Made by a program: the position numbers and the translations under genes
The notes under the pieces: generated by a model
Databases searched by the model: none
What the model was told of the DNA's origin: nothing
What the model saw: only the letters and a program-made list of their open reading frames with translations
Virus record (IMG/VR): IMGVR_UViG_3300027826_000147
Span: 1 to 24,658 of that record
Strand: one strand, 5' to 3'
Length of the DNA: 24,658 nt
Source: a virus
Shown: positions 1 through 7,245 of the stretch, piece by piece
Layout of the letters: every line of letters starts with the position of its first letter
Numbering within the stretch: the first letter of the stretch is position 1

Positions 1-1074
1 ATGGCCACATTCGGAGAGGTCCTGAAAGAGATACAGGACGTCCAATCGCAACGGCAACGCGAAGGCGTTGCTGACCCTATAAGACGAAAATATATCGCTC
101 AGCTACATCAGCTCACGGGCCGCAACGTCGTCGTATATTACTCGGCCTTCCTTCACAGACAAGGCCCGGAGCACTTTCTCACCGTTCAAATCAACGATGA
201 AGACAAGCACGGCTTCATGGCAGCGTTTGCCGGCTTAGATTTCGATCGCGGCCTTGACCTCGTACTTCACTCGCCGGGCGGCGATATTGCTGCGACGGAA
301 AGTATCATCGACTATTTGCGAAGCAAATTTTCAACGAATATCCGAGCGATCGTTCCTCAGATTAGTATGTCGGGTGGAACAATGATCGCTCTTGCGGGAC
401 GCGAGATCGTCATGGGGCGCCATTCCAATCTCGGTCCTATTGATCCCCAGCTCGGGGGCCGACCGGCAATTGCTATTCTTGAAGAATTTGAACGAGCGCG
501 GAACGATATCGCGGCGAACCCGAATAACGCGTTTTTGTGGCAGCCCATACTGCAGCAGTACGTACCCACACTGTTATCTCAGGCTGAACACGCGATTAAG
601 TGGTCCCAAGAAATCGGGCGAAAGACGCTGATTGAAGGCATGTTCAAGGACGATACCCAAGCGGACGACAAGGCGAGCGCGATCGTTGATTTCCTATCGA
701 GCCACAATGTACATCGAGCCCATGGCCGGCACCTCCACCGTAATGAGCTTCGCGCAAAAGGTCTAAATATAGCGGATTTGGAGGCGGATCCTGCATTGCA
801 GGACGCAGTGCTCAGTGTGCATCATGCCTGCATGCTCACCGTTGGAAACTATAACGCCAACAAACTCGTTGAAAACCATAACGGAATTGCACATATGAAG
901 GTGGTAGGCATTGCGGTACAGATGCCGAACATTCCGATTCAGGTTCCCGTGCCCATGCCGGGCGCCCCGGTTCAACCGCCAAGCCCGGTGATGCCCCAAC
1001 CTAAACTGCCGACCAAACCAAGCCTTTGGCAGCGATTACGGATTGCGCTGCGGCTTCTCATCCTTGGAAAGTAA
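1..1074 (+). CDS. SDH-family Clp-fold serine protease (SppA/ClpP-like)
   Basis: The 357-residue product has the motif order of SDH/SppA-type Clp-fold serine proteases: HSPGGD at residues 90-95 (oxyanion and substrate strand), SMSGGTM at 122-128 with Ser124 the expected nucleophile, and SNLGPIDPQ at 142-150. A later HRAHGR motif (238-243) recurs in the protease at the other end of the window. After residue 300 the chain is Pro-rich and ends in a basic, hydrophobic stretch (LWQRLRIALRLLILGK), which may be a membrane or partner contact; no signal peptide is seen. G+C is clearly lower than in the phage genes downstream (about 38% in bases 841-900), which suggests a separate origin. The family is recognised by motif; the substrate is unknown. 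It starts at the first base of the window, so an upstream in-frame start cannot be excluded. A prohead protease role is possible but not favoured, because scaffold and capsid genes are far away. Confidence 0.8.
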   Translation: MATFGEVLKEIQDVQSQRQREGVADPIRRKYIAQLHQLTGRNVVVYYSAFLHRQGPEHFLTVQINDEDKHGFMAAFAGLDFDRGLDLVLHSPGGDIAATESIIDYLRSKFSTNIRAIVPQISMSGGTMIALAGREIVMGRHSNLGPIDPQLGGRPAIAILEEFERARNDIAANPNNAFLWQPILQQYVPTLLSQAEHAIKWSQEIGRKTLIEGMFKDDTQADDKASAIVDFLSSHNVHRAHGRHLHRNELRAKGLNIADLEADPALQDAVLSVHHACMLTVGNYNANKLVENHNGIAHMKVVGIAVQMPNIPIQVPVPMPGAPVQPPSPVMPQPKLPTKPSLWQRLRIALRLLILGK

Positions 1075-1267
1075 TCCAAAACCTGCCCACGCCGAAGCTC
1101 AGGCCTCATCCGCAGTAGCGACTGGGCCATCTGTGGATGCGTGTGCCGCGACCGCGACGCCCGTTCAAATCACAACACCGTTGCGCCGGATTGGAACGGC
1201 GTGAATTTCTAAAGCCTTGTCCGCGGCGAGCCTTGCCAGCTCGCGTGGCCAACATCGCGGGTCCGCC

Positions 1268-1871
1268 ATGCAATACTCCCCCTATGATCCGTGGCGGAAA
1301 TATGCTTCGCCGCCGCGCGATCCCCTCAGCACGACGGCGGCGGCGCTCGCCACCCTCGGCGGCGGCAGCGCGGCGACCGGCGGCGCCATGGGGCTGACCG
1401 GCATCGGCACGGGGATTTCAGCGGCGAACACGATCGCGGGCGGCAGCTACGCTGCGCAGATGGGCCGGGCGAAACAGGCCGAGGCCAATTTCGAGGCCGA
1501 TCAGGATGTCGCGCGAGATCGCGGCTGCCCAGCGCCAGGCGATCGATCTCAATCAGAGGGCCGGCCTCATGCGCTCATCGGCGGTCGCCCAGGCGGCCGC
1601 CAACGGCGTCAACGCAGGCGCGGGCAGCGCGCTGACCAGCCAGGCGCAGATCGCGGCGCGCGGCCGCTACCAGGCCGACATGGACCTCTGGTCTGGCCAG
1701 AACCAGGCCAGCGGCCTGATGAACCGCGCCGCCGGGAAGAGATACAGCGGCGACCTGGACGCGCTGGCCGGCGAGGAGATGCAGCGGGCATCGACGCTCA
1801 ACGCGCTCTCGACGATCGCCGGAGGCGGCGCGTCGTTCATGCGCATGTATGGCGGCCGGGCATCGTTCTAA
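1268..1871 (+). pseudogene. gp14-like internal virion protein, frameshifted
   Basis: Two reading frames together give one Ala/Gly/Gln-rich protein of about 200 residues. The first runs from ATG 1268 (MQYSPYDPWRKYAS) to about base 1510, and the second from about 1512 (REIAAAQRQAIDLNQRAG) to the TAA at 1869-1871. Length, a glycine-rich hydrophobic N-terminal segment and a long helical Ala/Gln-rich remainder resemble T7 gp14-type core proteins, which leave the capsid to help form the DNA channel in the cell envelope; this is an analogy, not a proven homology. The frame changes by +1 in the GC-repeat tract 1509-1516, as from one extra base. Translation straight through the first frame gives an Arg/Pro-rich low-quality sequence, so the shift is real or a sequencing error. 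It lies immediately upstream of two other probable ejection proteins. Confidence 0.6.
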
Positions 1872-1888
1872 CTCCGAGGGAAGCTCCT

Positions 1889-3478
1889 ATGCCCGCAGTT
1901 CCCTCTCCCGAGGAGCTTGGCGGCGTGCTGCACGCGCCCGGCTCGCGCCCGATCGGCGGCTACGACCTTTCATCCTATGCGGCCGGCGCGCGTGAGATCG
2001 CCGATGCCGGCGCGCGATTCGGCCAGGCGATCGAGGATATCGGCAAGGCGACCTATAAAATTGGCCGGCAACAGGCCATAACGGAGGCCGTCAATGCCGA
2101 CGCGTTCATTCACGGCCGGCTGATCGAGGCGCGCGAACGCTACCGGAACGATCCCGACTACGCGACTCTTGCGCAGCGTTGGAGCGAGGAAGCCGGAAAG
2201 ATCGTTGAGGACGGACTTTCCCGGATTTCAGATGAAGGCTTGCGGGAACACGTCCGCGCCAAACTCGCCGCGCCGCTCGCGCAGGAAAGCGCCGCGATCG
2301 ACAACCAGGCGTTTCGCGGCGCCGCCAGCGCCCACGCGGCGAGCCGCGAAAGGTACCTCCACAATCTCATACAGCACAGCACCCTCGACCCGAACGATAC
2401 CCTGTTCGCCGGCGGCGTCGATGCCCTGCATTCCACCATAGACGACGCGGTCGCGCGGCGATTTCTCACTCCCGAGCAGGCCCTGGAGGAGAAGCGACGC
2501 AGCGCCCTTGCGCTTTGCGCCGGCCAATATGCCCGAATGAGCCGCGGCGATCCCGCGCGGGCGATCCGCGAGCTTCAATCTCCCGAGAGCGGCCACCCGC
2601 TGCTGGGCGAGCTTCCGCAGCAGGTGAAAGATTCCCTGATCCAGCAGGCGCGGGAGCAGCAGGAAAATAACCTGAAGGATGCGGAGCATGCCGTTGTCCG
2701 TCGCGGGCAGGACATTCAGCGCATGTCGGATCAGGCCGAACAGGAAATCGTCGCCGATTTGATGAGCGATAAGCCGACGGCTACCAGGGCCGACATTTCC
2801 GATAATCCAAACCTCACGCCAGCCGCCAAAACTTACATGCTCGCCTTGGAGGACCGGGCCGCGGTCCCGGACCCCGATGCGGCCACATCGAGCGTCACGG
2901 CGCGCGGCTTGCTTGACCGCATCCGTCTGCGTGACGGCGATCCGAACAGGATCGCCTCGCTCAATCAGCTCTACGATGCGTACATTGCCGGAAGACTCAG
3001 CAGGGAGGACTTCAATTTTGTCCGCAAGGAATTCTTTGCGAACCAGACGCCCGCCGGCGCCGCGCTGCTGGCTCACAAGCAGGCCTTTCTGAAGTCGGTC
3101 GCGCCTGCGATCGACCAATCCGATCCGCTGATTGGGGACATCGATCAGCTTGGCAGGGCGAAAATGTATCTCCTGGAGCGGGATATCGACCGGAAAATCG
3201 GCGAATGCCTCAAGGAGGGCAAGGACCCGCTCGATCTGTTTGATCGCTTGAAGCCTGACTATATCGGCAAGCCGGAGTCGCTCGAGCGCTATCGAACCAC
3301 GGCGCGGGAGGCGCTGGAAGAAAACGCCCGCGAGCTTGGCTCGAAAGGGCTCTCCGGCGCGGATGCGGCGTCTCAATCTGTTCCGCCGCGCCTCAACGGC
3401 GAAACGCCGGCCGAGTACCTCGCGCGCATGAACGCCGCCCTGCCCGACGCCAACGTGCGCGTTCCCCTTTCGAGGTGA
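1889..3478 (+). CDS. Large helical internal virion (ejection) protein
   Basis: This 529-residue protein is rich in Ala, Arg, Glu and Gln and looks almost wholly helical, with no signal peptide or membrane segment. I chose ATG 1889 because GAGGGAAG lies about 8 bases upstream and because the in-frame sequence before it is shadow translation of the preceding gene. The segment around residues 10-70 (YAAGAREIADAGARFGQAIE) is the kind of amphipathic helix found near the N-terminus of phage internal core proteins. It sits between the gp14-like gene and the zincin gene with gaps of 17 and 6 bases, so the three are probably one translational unit. Role as a capsid-borne ejection protein, comparable to T7 gp15, is inferred from position, length and composition. 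No catalytic motif is visible. Confidence 0.6.
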   Translation: MPAVPSPEELGGVLHAPGSRPIGGYDLSSYAAGAREIADAGARFGQAIEDIGKATYKIGRQQAITEAVNADAFIHGRLIEARERYRNDPDYATLAQRWSEEAGKIVEDGLSRISDEGLREHVRAKLAAPLAQESAAIDNQAFRGAASAHAASRERYLHNLIQHSTLDPNDTLFAGGVDALHSTIDDAVARRFLTPEQALEEKRRSALALCAGQYARMSRGDPARAIRELQSPESGHPLLGELPQQVKDSLIQQAREQQENNLKDAEHAVVRRGQDIQRMSDQAEQEIVADLMSDKPTATRADISDNPNLTPAAKTYMLALEDRAAVPDPDAATSSVTARGLLDRIRLRDGDPNRIASLNQLYDAYIAGRLSREDFNFVRKEFFANQTPAGAALLAHKQAFLKSVAPAIDQSDPLIGDIDQLGRAKMYLLERDIDRKIGECLKEGKDPLDLFDRLKPDYIGKPESLERYRTTAREALEENARELGSKGLSGADAASQSVPPRLNGETPAEYLARMNAALPDANVRVPLSR

Positions 3479-3484
3479 CCGACC

Positions 3485-5161
3485 ATGCCGACCCGGATCG
3501 AGCTGTTGAAACAGGCCGGCTTTTCCGATGGCGAGATCGGCGATTGGGCGACCGCAGAGCGGCAGCGAATGCGGCAGGCGGGATTTACCGACAGCGAGAT
3601 CGACGATGAGTTTGGCGTCACGCGGCCGCCGAAACAGGTTCCAGCGGCGTTCATCCATCGCATCCTCGGCGCCGCCCGCGAATATGCGCAAGGCTATTTC
3701 GGCGATGAGCCGTTGGGATTTTCGCCGGAAACCCAGGAGGCGTTGCGCAAGCTCGGCATTGCCGGCGACATCATTATCCCGGCCGGAAAACCGATAGACG
3801 CAGCATTGAGAACGCTGTCGGCGGGGACGGCAGGCATTGGCGCAGCGGTCGGACAAGCTGTGGAGGAAGGCCAGGAGGCCATCTTTGGGCCCGGGCCGTA
3901 TGGGAGAGGCAAGGCTGCGCGCGATTTCGCGCAATTCGCGCAGATCGCCGCGATGCTCTTGGGCGCAAGCGGGCGGACGCCGGGCGCCGCGCGTGCGCCC
4001 GCGCCAAAGGCCGCCGCCGCGGACGCGCCCGTCAGCGCGCTGCCGCGCGCCGAAGATTTTCGCAATGCCGCCAGCGTCATCTCCGGGACTGCGGCAAGCT
4101 TCCCCACAGAGCAGAAGCTCCTCCGATTATGGAATGATCACGGCATTCCTCCGGCCGAGGTCGCGGAAGACGCGCTGCGCGACCGAACCATCGGGGACGC
4201 CATCAGGTCGGACTCCGACAAACTCCCTGAAGCCTATGTGGGGACCGGCGAGACCACTACGCCAACCGGCGCCGAACCGGGCGCAACGACGCGGCCCGCC
4301 AAGCCTGCCGAGGCCGAGCCCGCAACCGCTCCAATGGGAATCAAGGCTGCCCTCGTGGAAGCGGGCGACGGGTCCGCCGGAAACCTGAATGCTTCTGAGC
4401 GGGCGAATATGATTGCCGAAGCTCGCGTCCGTATGAGACACCCGCCGGCGAGACCGCAGCGCCCATTCAGCGAGGACTATCCCCGCCGCGCTCCAACCGA
4501 TGTGAACAACCAGCTTCTATATGATATTGAAGGGCGTCCCCTGGGAGCCACGTCCGTTGCTGGACGTCGATTTGCCGGGAAGGCTGATGAAGCGCTTTCG
4601 CCGGAAGATATCAGACGCGCACTGGCGGAAACAGGCATCAACCTGACGGATATACCTCGGAAGCAGTGGAATCAGTTTCCGCGAGGACTTCGCGGACTTT
4701 ATTGGGGGCGCGATGAAGCGAACGGGCCGGCTCTCGACATTTATCTAAAAACCGGACCCAAGGCGGCCGACCGCGACAAAGTCATAGCGCATGAATTTGG
4801 TCACGCTATTGACCAGTTGAGCGGGAACATCTCGGAAACGCTCACGCCGGAGGAGATCGCCGAACTCCGCTCGGTCTACGGCAACCTGAGATACCGTCCG
4901 AAAAAAGAAGGGCCTAGCCCGCAGCCTGAGCACTTCGGCTATCCGCCTGAACTTGTAAACTCGGAACTCGTGGCCGAAGGCTTAAGGGCCTATCTGACGA
5001 ATCCAAATTATTTCAAGACAATGGCGCCGAAGGCGGCAGCCAAGATCCGGGCCGCCGTCAATGAAAATCCCTGGCTTCAGCACGCCATTCAGTTCAATTC
5101 GCTCCTCGCTGCGGGTCTGATCGGCGCTGGCGCTCGCGGTCAGGATCGGGACGACCAATAG
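3485..5161 (+). CDS. Internal virion protein with zinc metallopeptidase motif
   Basis: The 558-residue product starts with two copies of a short motif, QAGFSDGEIGD (about 10-20) and QAGFTDSEIDD (about 30-40), a pattern seen at the N-terminus of phage internal virion proteins. A glycine/alanine-rich hydrophobic region follows (about 95-165), then a long Pro/Ala/Thr linker (about 170-300). The C-terminal third carries HEFGH at 436-440, a zincin HExxH site. SELVAEGLRAYL lies about 55 residues later, with Glu494 or Glu498 as possible third ligand. The last 30 residues are hydrophobic near the end (FNSLLAAGLIGAGARG). GAGGT at 3472-3476 serves ATG 3485, six bases after the previous stop. It is probably injected with the DNA, the metallopeptidase perhaps opening peptidoglycan crosslinks or processing a host protein; target unknown. 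Confidence 0.65.
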   Translation: MPTRIELLKQAGFSDGEIGDWATAERQRMRQAGFTDSEIDDEFGVTRPPKQVPAAFIHRILGAAREYAQGYFGDEPLGFSPETQEALRKLGIAGDIIIPAGKPIDAALRTLSAGTAGIGAAVGQAVEEGQEAIFGPGPYGRGKAARDFAQFAQIAAMLLGASGRTPGAARAPAPKAAAADAPVSALPRAEDFRNAASVISGTAASFPTEQKLLRLWNDHGIPPAEVAEDALRDRTIGDAIRSDSDKLPEAYVGTGETTTPTGAEPGATTRPAKPAEAEPATAPMGIKAALVEAGDGSAGNLNASERANMIAEARVRMRHPPARPQRPFSEDYPRRAPTDVNNQLLYDIEGRPLGATSVAGRRFAGKADEALSPEDIRRALAETGINLTDIPRKQWNQFPRGLRGLYWGRDEANGPALDIYLKTGPKAADRDKVIAHEFGHAIDQLSGNISETLTPEEIAELRSVYGNLRYRPKKEGPSPQPEHFGYPPELVNSELVAEGLRAYLTNPNYFKTMAPKAAAKIRAAVNENPWLQHAIQFNSLLAAGLIGAGARGQDRDDQ

Positions 5162-5302
5162 CCACGCGCCGCGCCCGGGCGCGGCTGTTCCCGCCGAGCC
5201 CGGCGATAATCGCTCTGCCATGCAGCGGCATCGCATCTGTGCGCCGCCCTGCGGCGAGCATTCCGACACGAATTCTTCTCGCGAACCTGACGGAGTTTCA
5301 CC

Positions 5303-5659
5303 ATGCCTGCTGTTACCCCGGATAACGTGCTCGTCTGGCTGCACGGCCGCCGCCTTGGGCTTGTTGGCGACGGCAGCTTCAGCGCTTCCTCGGGGCTCAT
5401 GGTCGACAACCAGCTCGTCGGCTCCAGGCGCGGGCCCGTCATCTCCCAATTTGCGCCCGGCAACAACGGAGCCGGCGGCGTCGCATTTCCGGCCGCGGTC
5501 GATGGCGATGTCGTGCTGTTTGCGCTCGATCTCACGACGCCGGCCAACGTGACGTCAAGTTTCGAGGCCGTGATTTCCGCCGCCGGGCAGATCAGGCAGA
5601 TCTCCGCCGCAAACCTCAGCACCAAGAACATCTTCTTTCAAATCGCACCGGCCTCATAA
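5303..5659 (+). CDS. Small beta-rich phage structural protein, function unknown
   Basis: A 118-residue protein with alternating hydrophobic residues and many Gly, Val and Ser suggests a beta-sandwich. No signal peptide, membrane segment or known motif was recognised. ATG 5303 follows GGAG (5292-5295) at a normal spacing, which supports this start over upstream possibilities. It lies between the zincin ejection gene and a scaffold-related gene, so a minor head, decoration or connector protein is plausible, but that rests on position alone. The 141-base gap before it contains no convincing gene. Confidence 0.55.
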   Translation: MPAVTPDNVLVWLHGRRLGLVGDGSFSASSGLMVDNQLVGSRRGPVISQFAPGNNGAGGVAFPAAVDGDVVLFALDLTTPANVTSSFEAVISAAGQIRQISAANLSTKNIFFQIAPAS

Positions 5660-5677
5660 AGCTCAGGGAAAACGACC

Positions 5678-6358
5678 ATGCACCGCTATCGCGAATTCGG
5701 ATTGTTCAGCGAACAGGACGAAGTCTTGCGGCGCGCCTTTCGCGACGGCTTCAAGCGGGCGGGCTTGTCATTTGCGCAGTTTCTGGACGCGCTTTCCTGG
5801 TATCGCGACCATGCGCGGCCGGCGGCCGATGAAGCGCAACTTGCCGACGCGTTTGCGCAGTTCGCAGCCGACAGCGGCTGGCCCGCGCACCAGCGCGACG
5901 GCATCCTCGATCTCTACCGAACGATCCGCGACGACGGGCCTGCGGCGGTGATGCAGCCGCCGGCCCCGGACGAGGACCGCGCGACCCTCGCGCGGGCCGA
6001 TGATCTCCTGCGCCGCGATCCGGCGCGCTATTGGGGCGATATGGAGCTGCAAGACGCGGCATTCGAGGCGCGCGAACGGCTTGACGCTGCGCAGGCGGAC
6101 GGCGCTGCGCAGGCGGACGGCGCTGCGCGGGCGTCGCCAGCGAAAGCGAGCCCCGATCAGCAGCGGATCCAGGAGATTGAGGCGATGCTTCATCACCCGA
6201 GCGGCGACGGACAGCGCCGGTACTGGACCGACGCCGCACTGCGCGCCGACTATGCTCAGGCGCTGGGCCGGCTCTACGGCAGCCCCGGCAGCGGGGTTGC
6301 CGAAACGACGGCGTCTTCGCCGGCGGCGCCGGAGAATGTCGGGGCGGCGCGCTCCTGA
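5678..6358 (+). CDS. Scaffold-related phage protein with repeated YW motif
   Basis: This 226-residue acidic, helical protein has an N-terminal part of about 85 residues (FGLFSEQDEVLRRAFRDGF) that I do not recognise. Two copies of a motif follow. The first is around ARYWGDMELQDAAFEAR with Tyr118-Trp119. The second is RIQEIEA at 163-169 followed by RRYWTDAALRADY with Tyr182-Trp183. The second closely parallels the C-terminus of the scaffold gene at 7246-8328 (RIAEIEG, then YWTGDAGARMQQEY), so the two proteins share a module. An 18-bp tandem repeat gives AAQADGAAQADGAA between the copies. AGGG about 10 bases upstream supports ATG 5678. A head-assembly role is inferred from the shared module and position. 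Confidence 0.55.
   Translation: MHRYREFGLFSEQDEVLRRAFRDGFKRAGLSFAQFLDALSWYRDHARPAADEAQLADAFAQFAADSGWPAHQRDGILDLYRTIRDDGPAAVMQPPAPDEDRATLARADDLLRRDPARYWGDMELQDAAFEARERLDAAQADGAAQADGAARASPAKASPDQQRIQEIEAMLHHPSGDGQRRYWTDAALRADYAQALGRLYGSPGSGVAETTASSPAAPENVGAARS
6086..6121 (+). repeat. 18-bp tandem repeat inside the scaffold-related gene
   Basis: Two perfect 18-bp copies (6086-6103 and 6104-6121) with a decayed third after them. They keep the frame and encode AAQADG twice, forming an Ala-rich linker between the two YW motifs. Confidence 0.85.
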
Positions 6359-6397
6359 ACGCGCTTCATCTCCTCGTCCCATCGCAAGATCACGCGA

Positions 6398-6424
6398 TGA
6401 CGATCCGATGCGCCGGGATCGTCA
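6398..6424 (+). other. Nine-base-pair hairpin between small head genes
   Basis: TGACGATCC (6398-6406) pairs perfectly with GGATCGTCA (6416-6424) around a 9-base loop. It lies between the stop at 6358 and the likely start at 6458. There is no T-run after it, so an intrinsic terminator is not well supported; an mRNA processing or stability element is possible. Confidence 0.4.
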
Positions 6425-6457
6425 ACCGTTCGTTCCCGGGCGCCACAGGACCAAGTC

Positions 6458-6613
6458 ATGAATCACGCCATCCAGCCCGCAAAGCGGAGCGCGCGCAAGG
6501 CGTAGGCCGCGGCGCCCGTCCCGCAAGCCATCGCGGACGCCTCAAAATCTTCACCGAAGACCGAGGCCGCAGCGCGCGCAGCGCTGCCGGCAGCGCCCAT
6601 CCCGCAGAGCGCC
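6458..6613 (+). pseudogene. Probable 5' part of the next gene, interrupted by an amber codon
   Basis: ATG 6458 follows AGGA at a good spacing and is in frame with the 145-residue protein downstream. The reading is MNHAIQPAKRSARKA, then TAG at 6503-6505, then about 36 codons of Ala/Pro/Lys-rich sequence (AAAPVPQAIADASKSSPK and on) that run straight into the methionine at 6614. The start at 6614 has no clear ribosome binding site. The simplest reading is that the gene once began at 6458 and acquired a nonsense mutation. TAG is used as an ordinary stop elsewhere in the window (5159, 23701), so recoding is unlikely. Confidence 0.5.
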
Positions 6614-7051
6614 ATGCAAGATGCCGCCTTTGCCCGCAACTGGTGGCGGGTCGTGATCGACGCGGAACGCACCCCCTATGACAGCGTGCTTGCCGATGTG
6701 GCGGTGTGGGGTCCGAACGAGGCCAAGCTGCGCGCTGGCGACCTTGTCGAAGTGGTAGACGAGCAATCCACGCTGTTCGCGCTCATCTATTTGGTCGAGC
6801 ACGTGCCGGCGAAATTCATCCGCTTCGCCGAACTGATCAAGGCGCCGCTCGGCGGATTGGCGACCGGCCGCATCGAGGCGCGAGGATCCTATTATGCTCA
6901 ATGGCGCGGCCCGGCCAGGCGCTGGTGCGTCATCGGACCGACCGGAACGGTGGTGCGCGACGGCATCCTCAGCAAGGAAGAGGCGGATCGCGATGTCGCC
7001 ACGCGCAACATGCCGACCAGCATGGCCTTTGTCAGCCATCCGCGCATGTGA
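6614..7051 (+). CDS. Phage protein of unknown function, possibly truncated at its 5' end
   Basis: The open frame from ATG 6614 gives 145 residues beginning MQDAAFARNWWRVVIDAE. It appears to be mixed alpha/beta and soluble, with a charged segment (LRAGDLVEVVDEQSTLFALI) suggestive of a small beta-barrel or OB-like strand pattern, though I recognise no family. ATG 6614 lacks a Shine-Dalgarno sequence; the natural start is probably 6458, blocked by the TAG at 6503 described separately. The gene sits directly upstream of the scaffold gene, where many podoviruses carry the portal gene, but it is far too short to be a portal. A minor head or connector role is only a guess. Confidence 0.5.
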   Translation: MQDAAFARNWWRVVIDAERTPYDSVLADVAVWGPNEAKLRAGDLVEVVDEQSTLFALIYLVEHVPAKFIRFAELIKAPLGGLATGRIEARGSYYAQWRGPARRWCVIGPTGTVVRDGILSKEEADRDVATRNMPTSMAFVSHPRM

Positions 7052-7068
7052 GGGCCCGCGGGGGCCCT
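7051..7068 (+). terminator. GC-rich hairpin directly after a stop codon
   Basis: AGGGCCC (7051-7057) pairs perfectly with GGGCCCT (7062-7068) around a 4-base loop. The first base is the last base of the TGA stop of the preceding gene. No T-run follows, so termination, if any, would not be a classic intrinsic one. Confidence 0.4.
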
Positions 7069-7101
7069 GCAGCGTGCTCCGCCTCGACCCTCTGCCCCGC
7101 A

Positions 7102-7188
7102 GCCCGGGATGAGCGCCATCAAAACCCGGGTCGGCGTTGCAGCGTGGAGCCGGCGGCCCCGGATTTCGCTCCGCTCAATCCGGGCTAC
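7102..7188. repeat. Inverted pair of REP-like palindromes
   Basis: Two units of the same intergenic palindrome face each other. The first is GCCCGGGATGAGCG at 7102-7115, ending in AAACCCGGG at 7122-7130. The second is CCCGGATTTCGCTCCGCTC from 7158, then AATCCGGGCTAC (7177-7188), read in the opposite orientation. In the second unit CCCGGATT (7158-7165) pairs with AATCCGGG (7177-7184). The element type, of the form GTAGCCCGGATGAGCG, is one I know from Bradyrhizobium-like genomes. A related pair occurs at 15836-15962. It lies in the gap before the scaffold gene. Confidence 0.65.
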
Positions 7189-7245
7189 AGGAGGCTGGCG
7201 GGCAGGGAGAGGGCGGGCGACCAGATGCAAGCAACGAGGTGATCA

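Noticed and set aside
1-1074. Prohead maturation protease
   Set aside because: The motif set fits SDH-type proteases better, the base composition differs from the head genes, and the gene is far from scaffold and capsid genes.
1075-1267. Attachment site or tRNA at the left edge of the virion cluster
   Set aside because: No tRNA-like fold or direct repeat matching 23704-23788 could be seen by eye.
1217-3478. A single 753-residue protein reading through from 1217 to 3478
   Set aside because: The segment from about 1515 to 1888 in this frame is Arg/Pro-rich shadow translation; the other frame gives a sensible core protein ending at 1871, followed by a fresh start at 1889.
2228-3934. Long minus-strand frame of 568 codons
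   Set aside because: It is antisense to two well-supported genes and is an effect of high G+C with few stops; the translation resembles no protein.
6503-6505. Recoding of TAG as a sense codon across the phage
   Set aside because: Other genes in the window end at TAG in the expected place (5159, 23701), and only one internal TAG was found.
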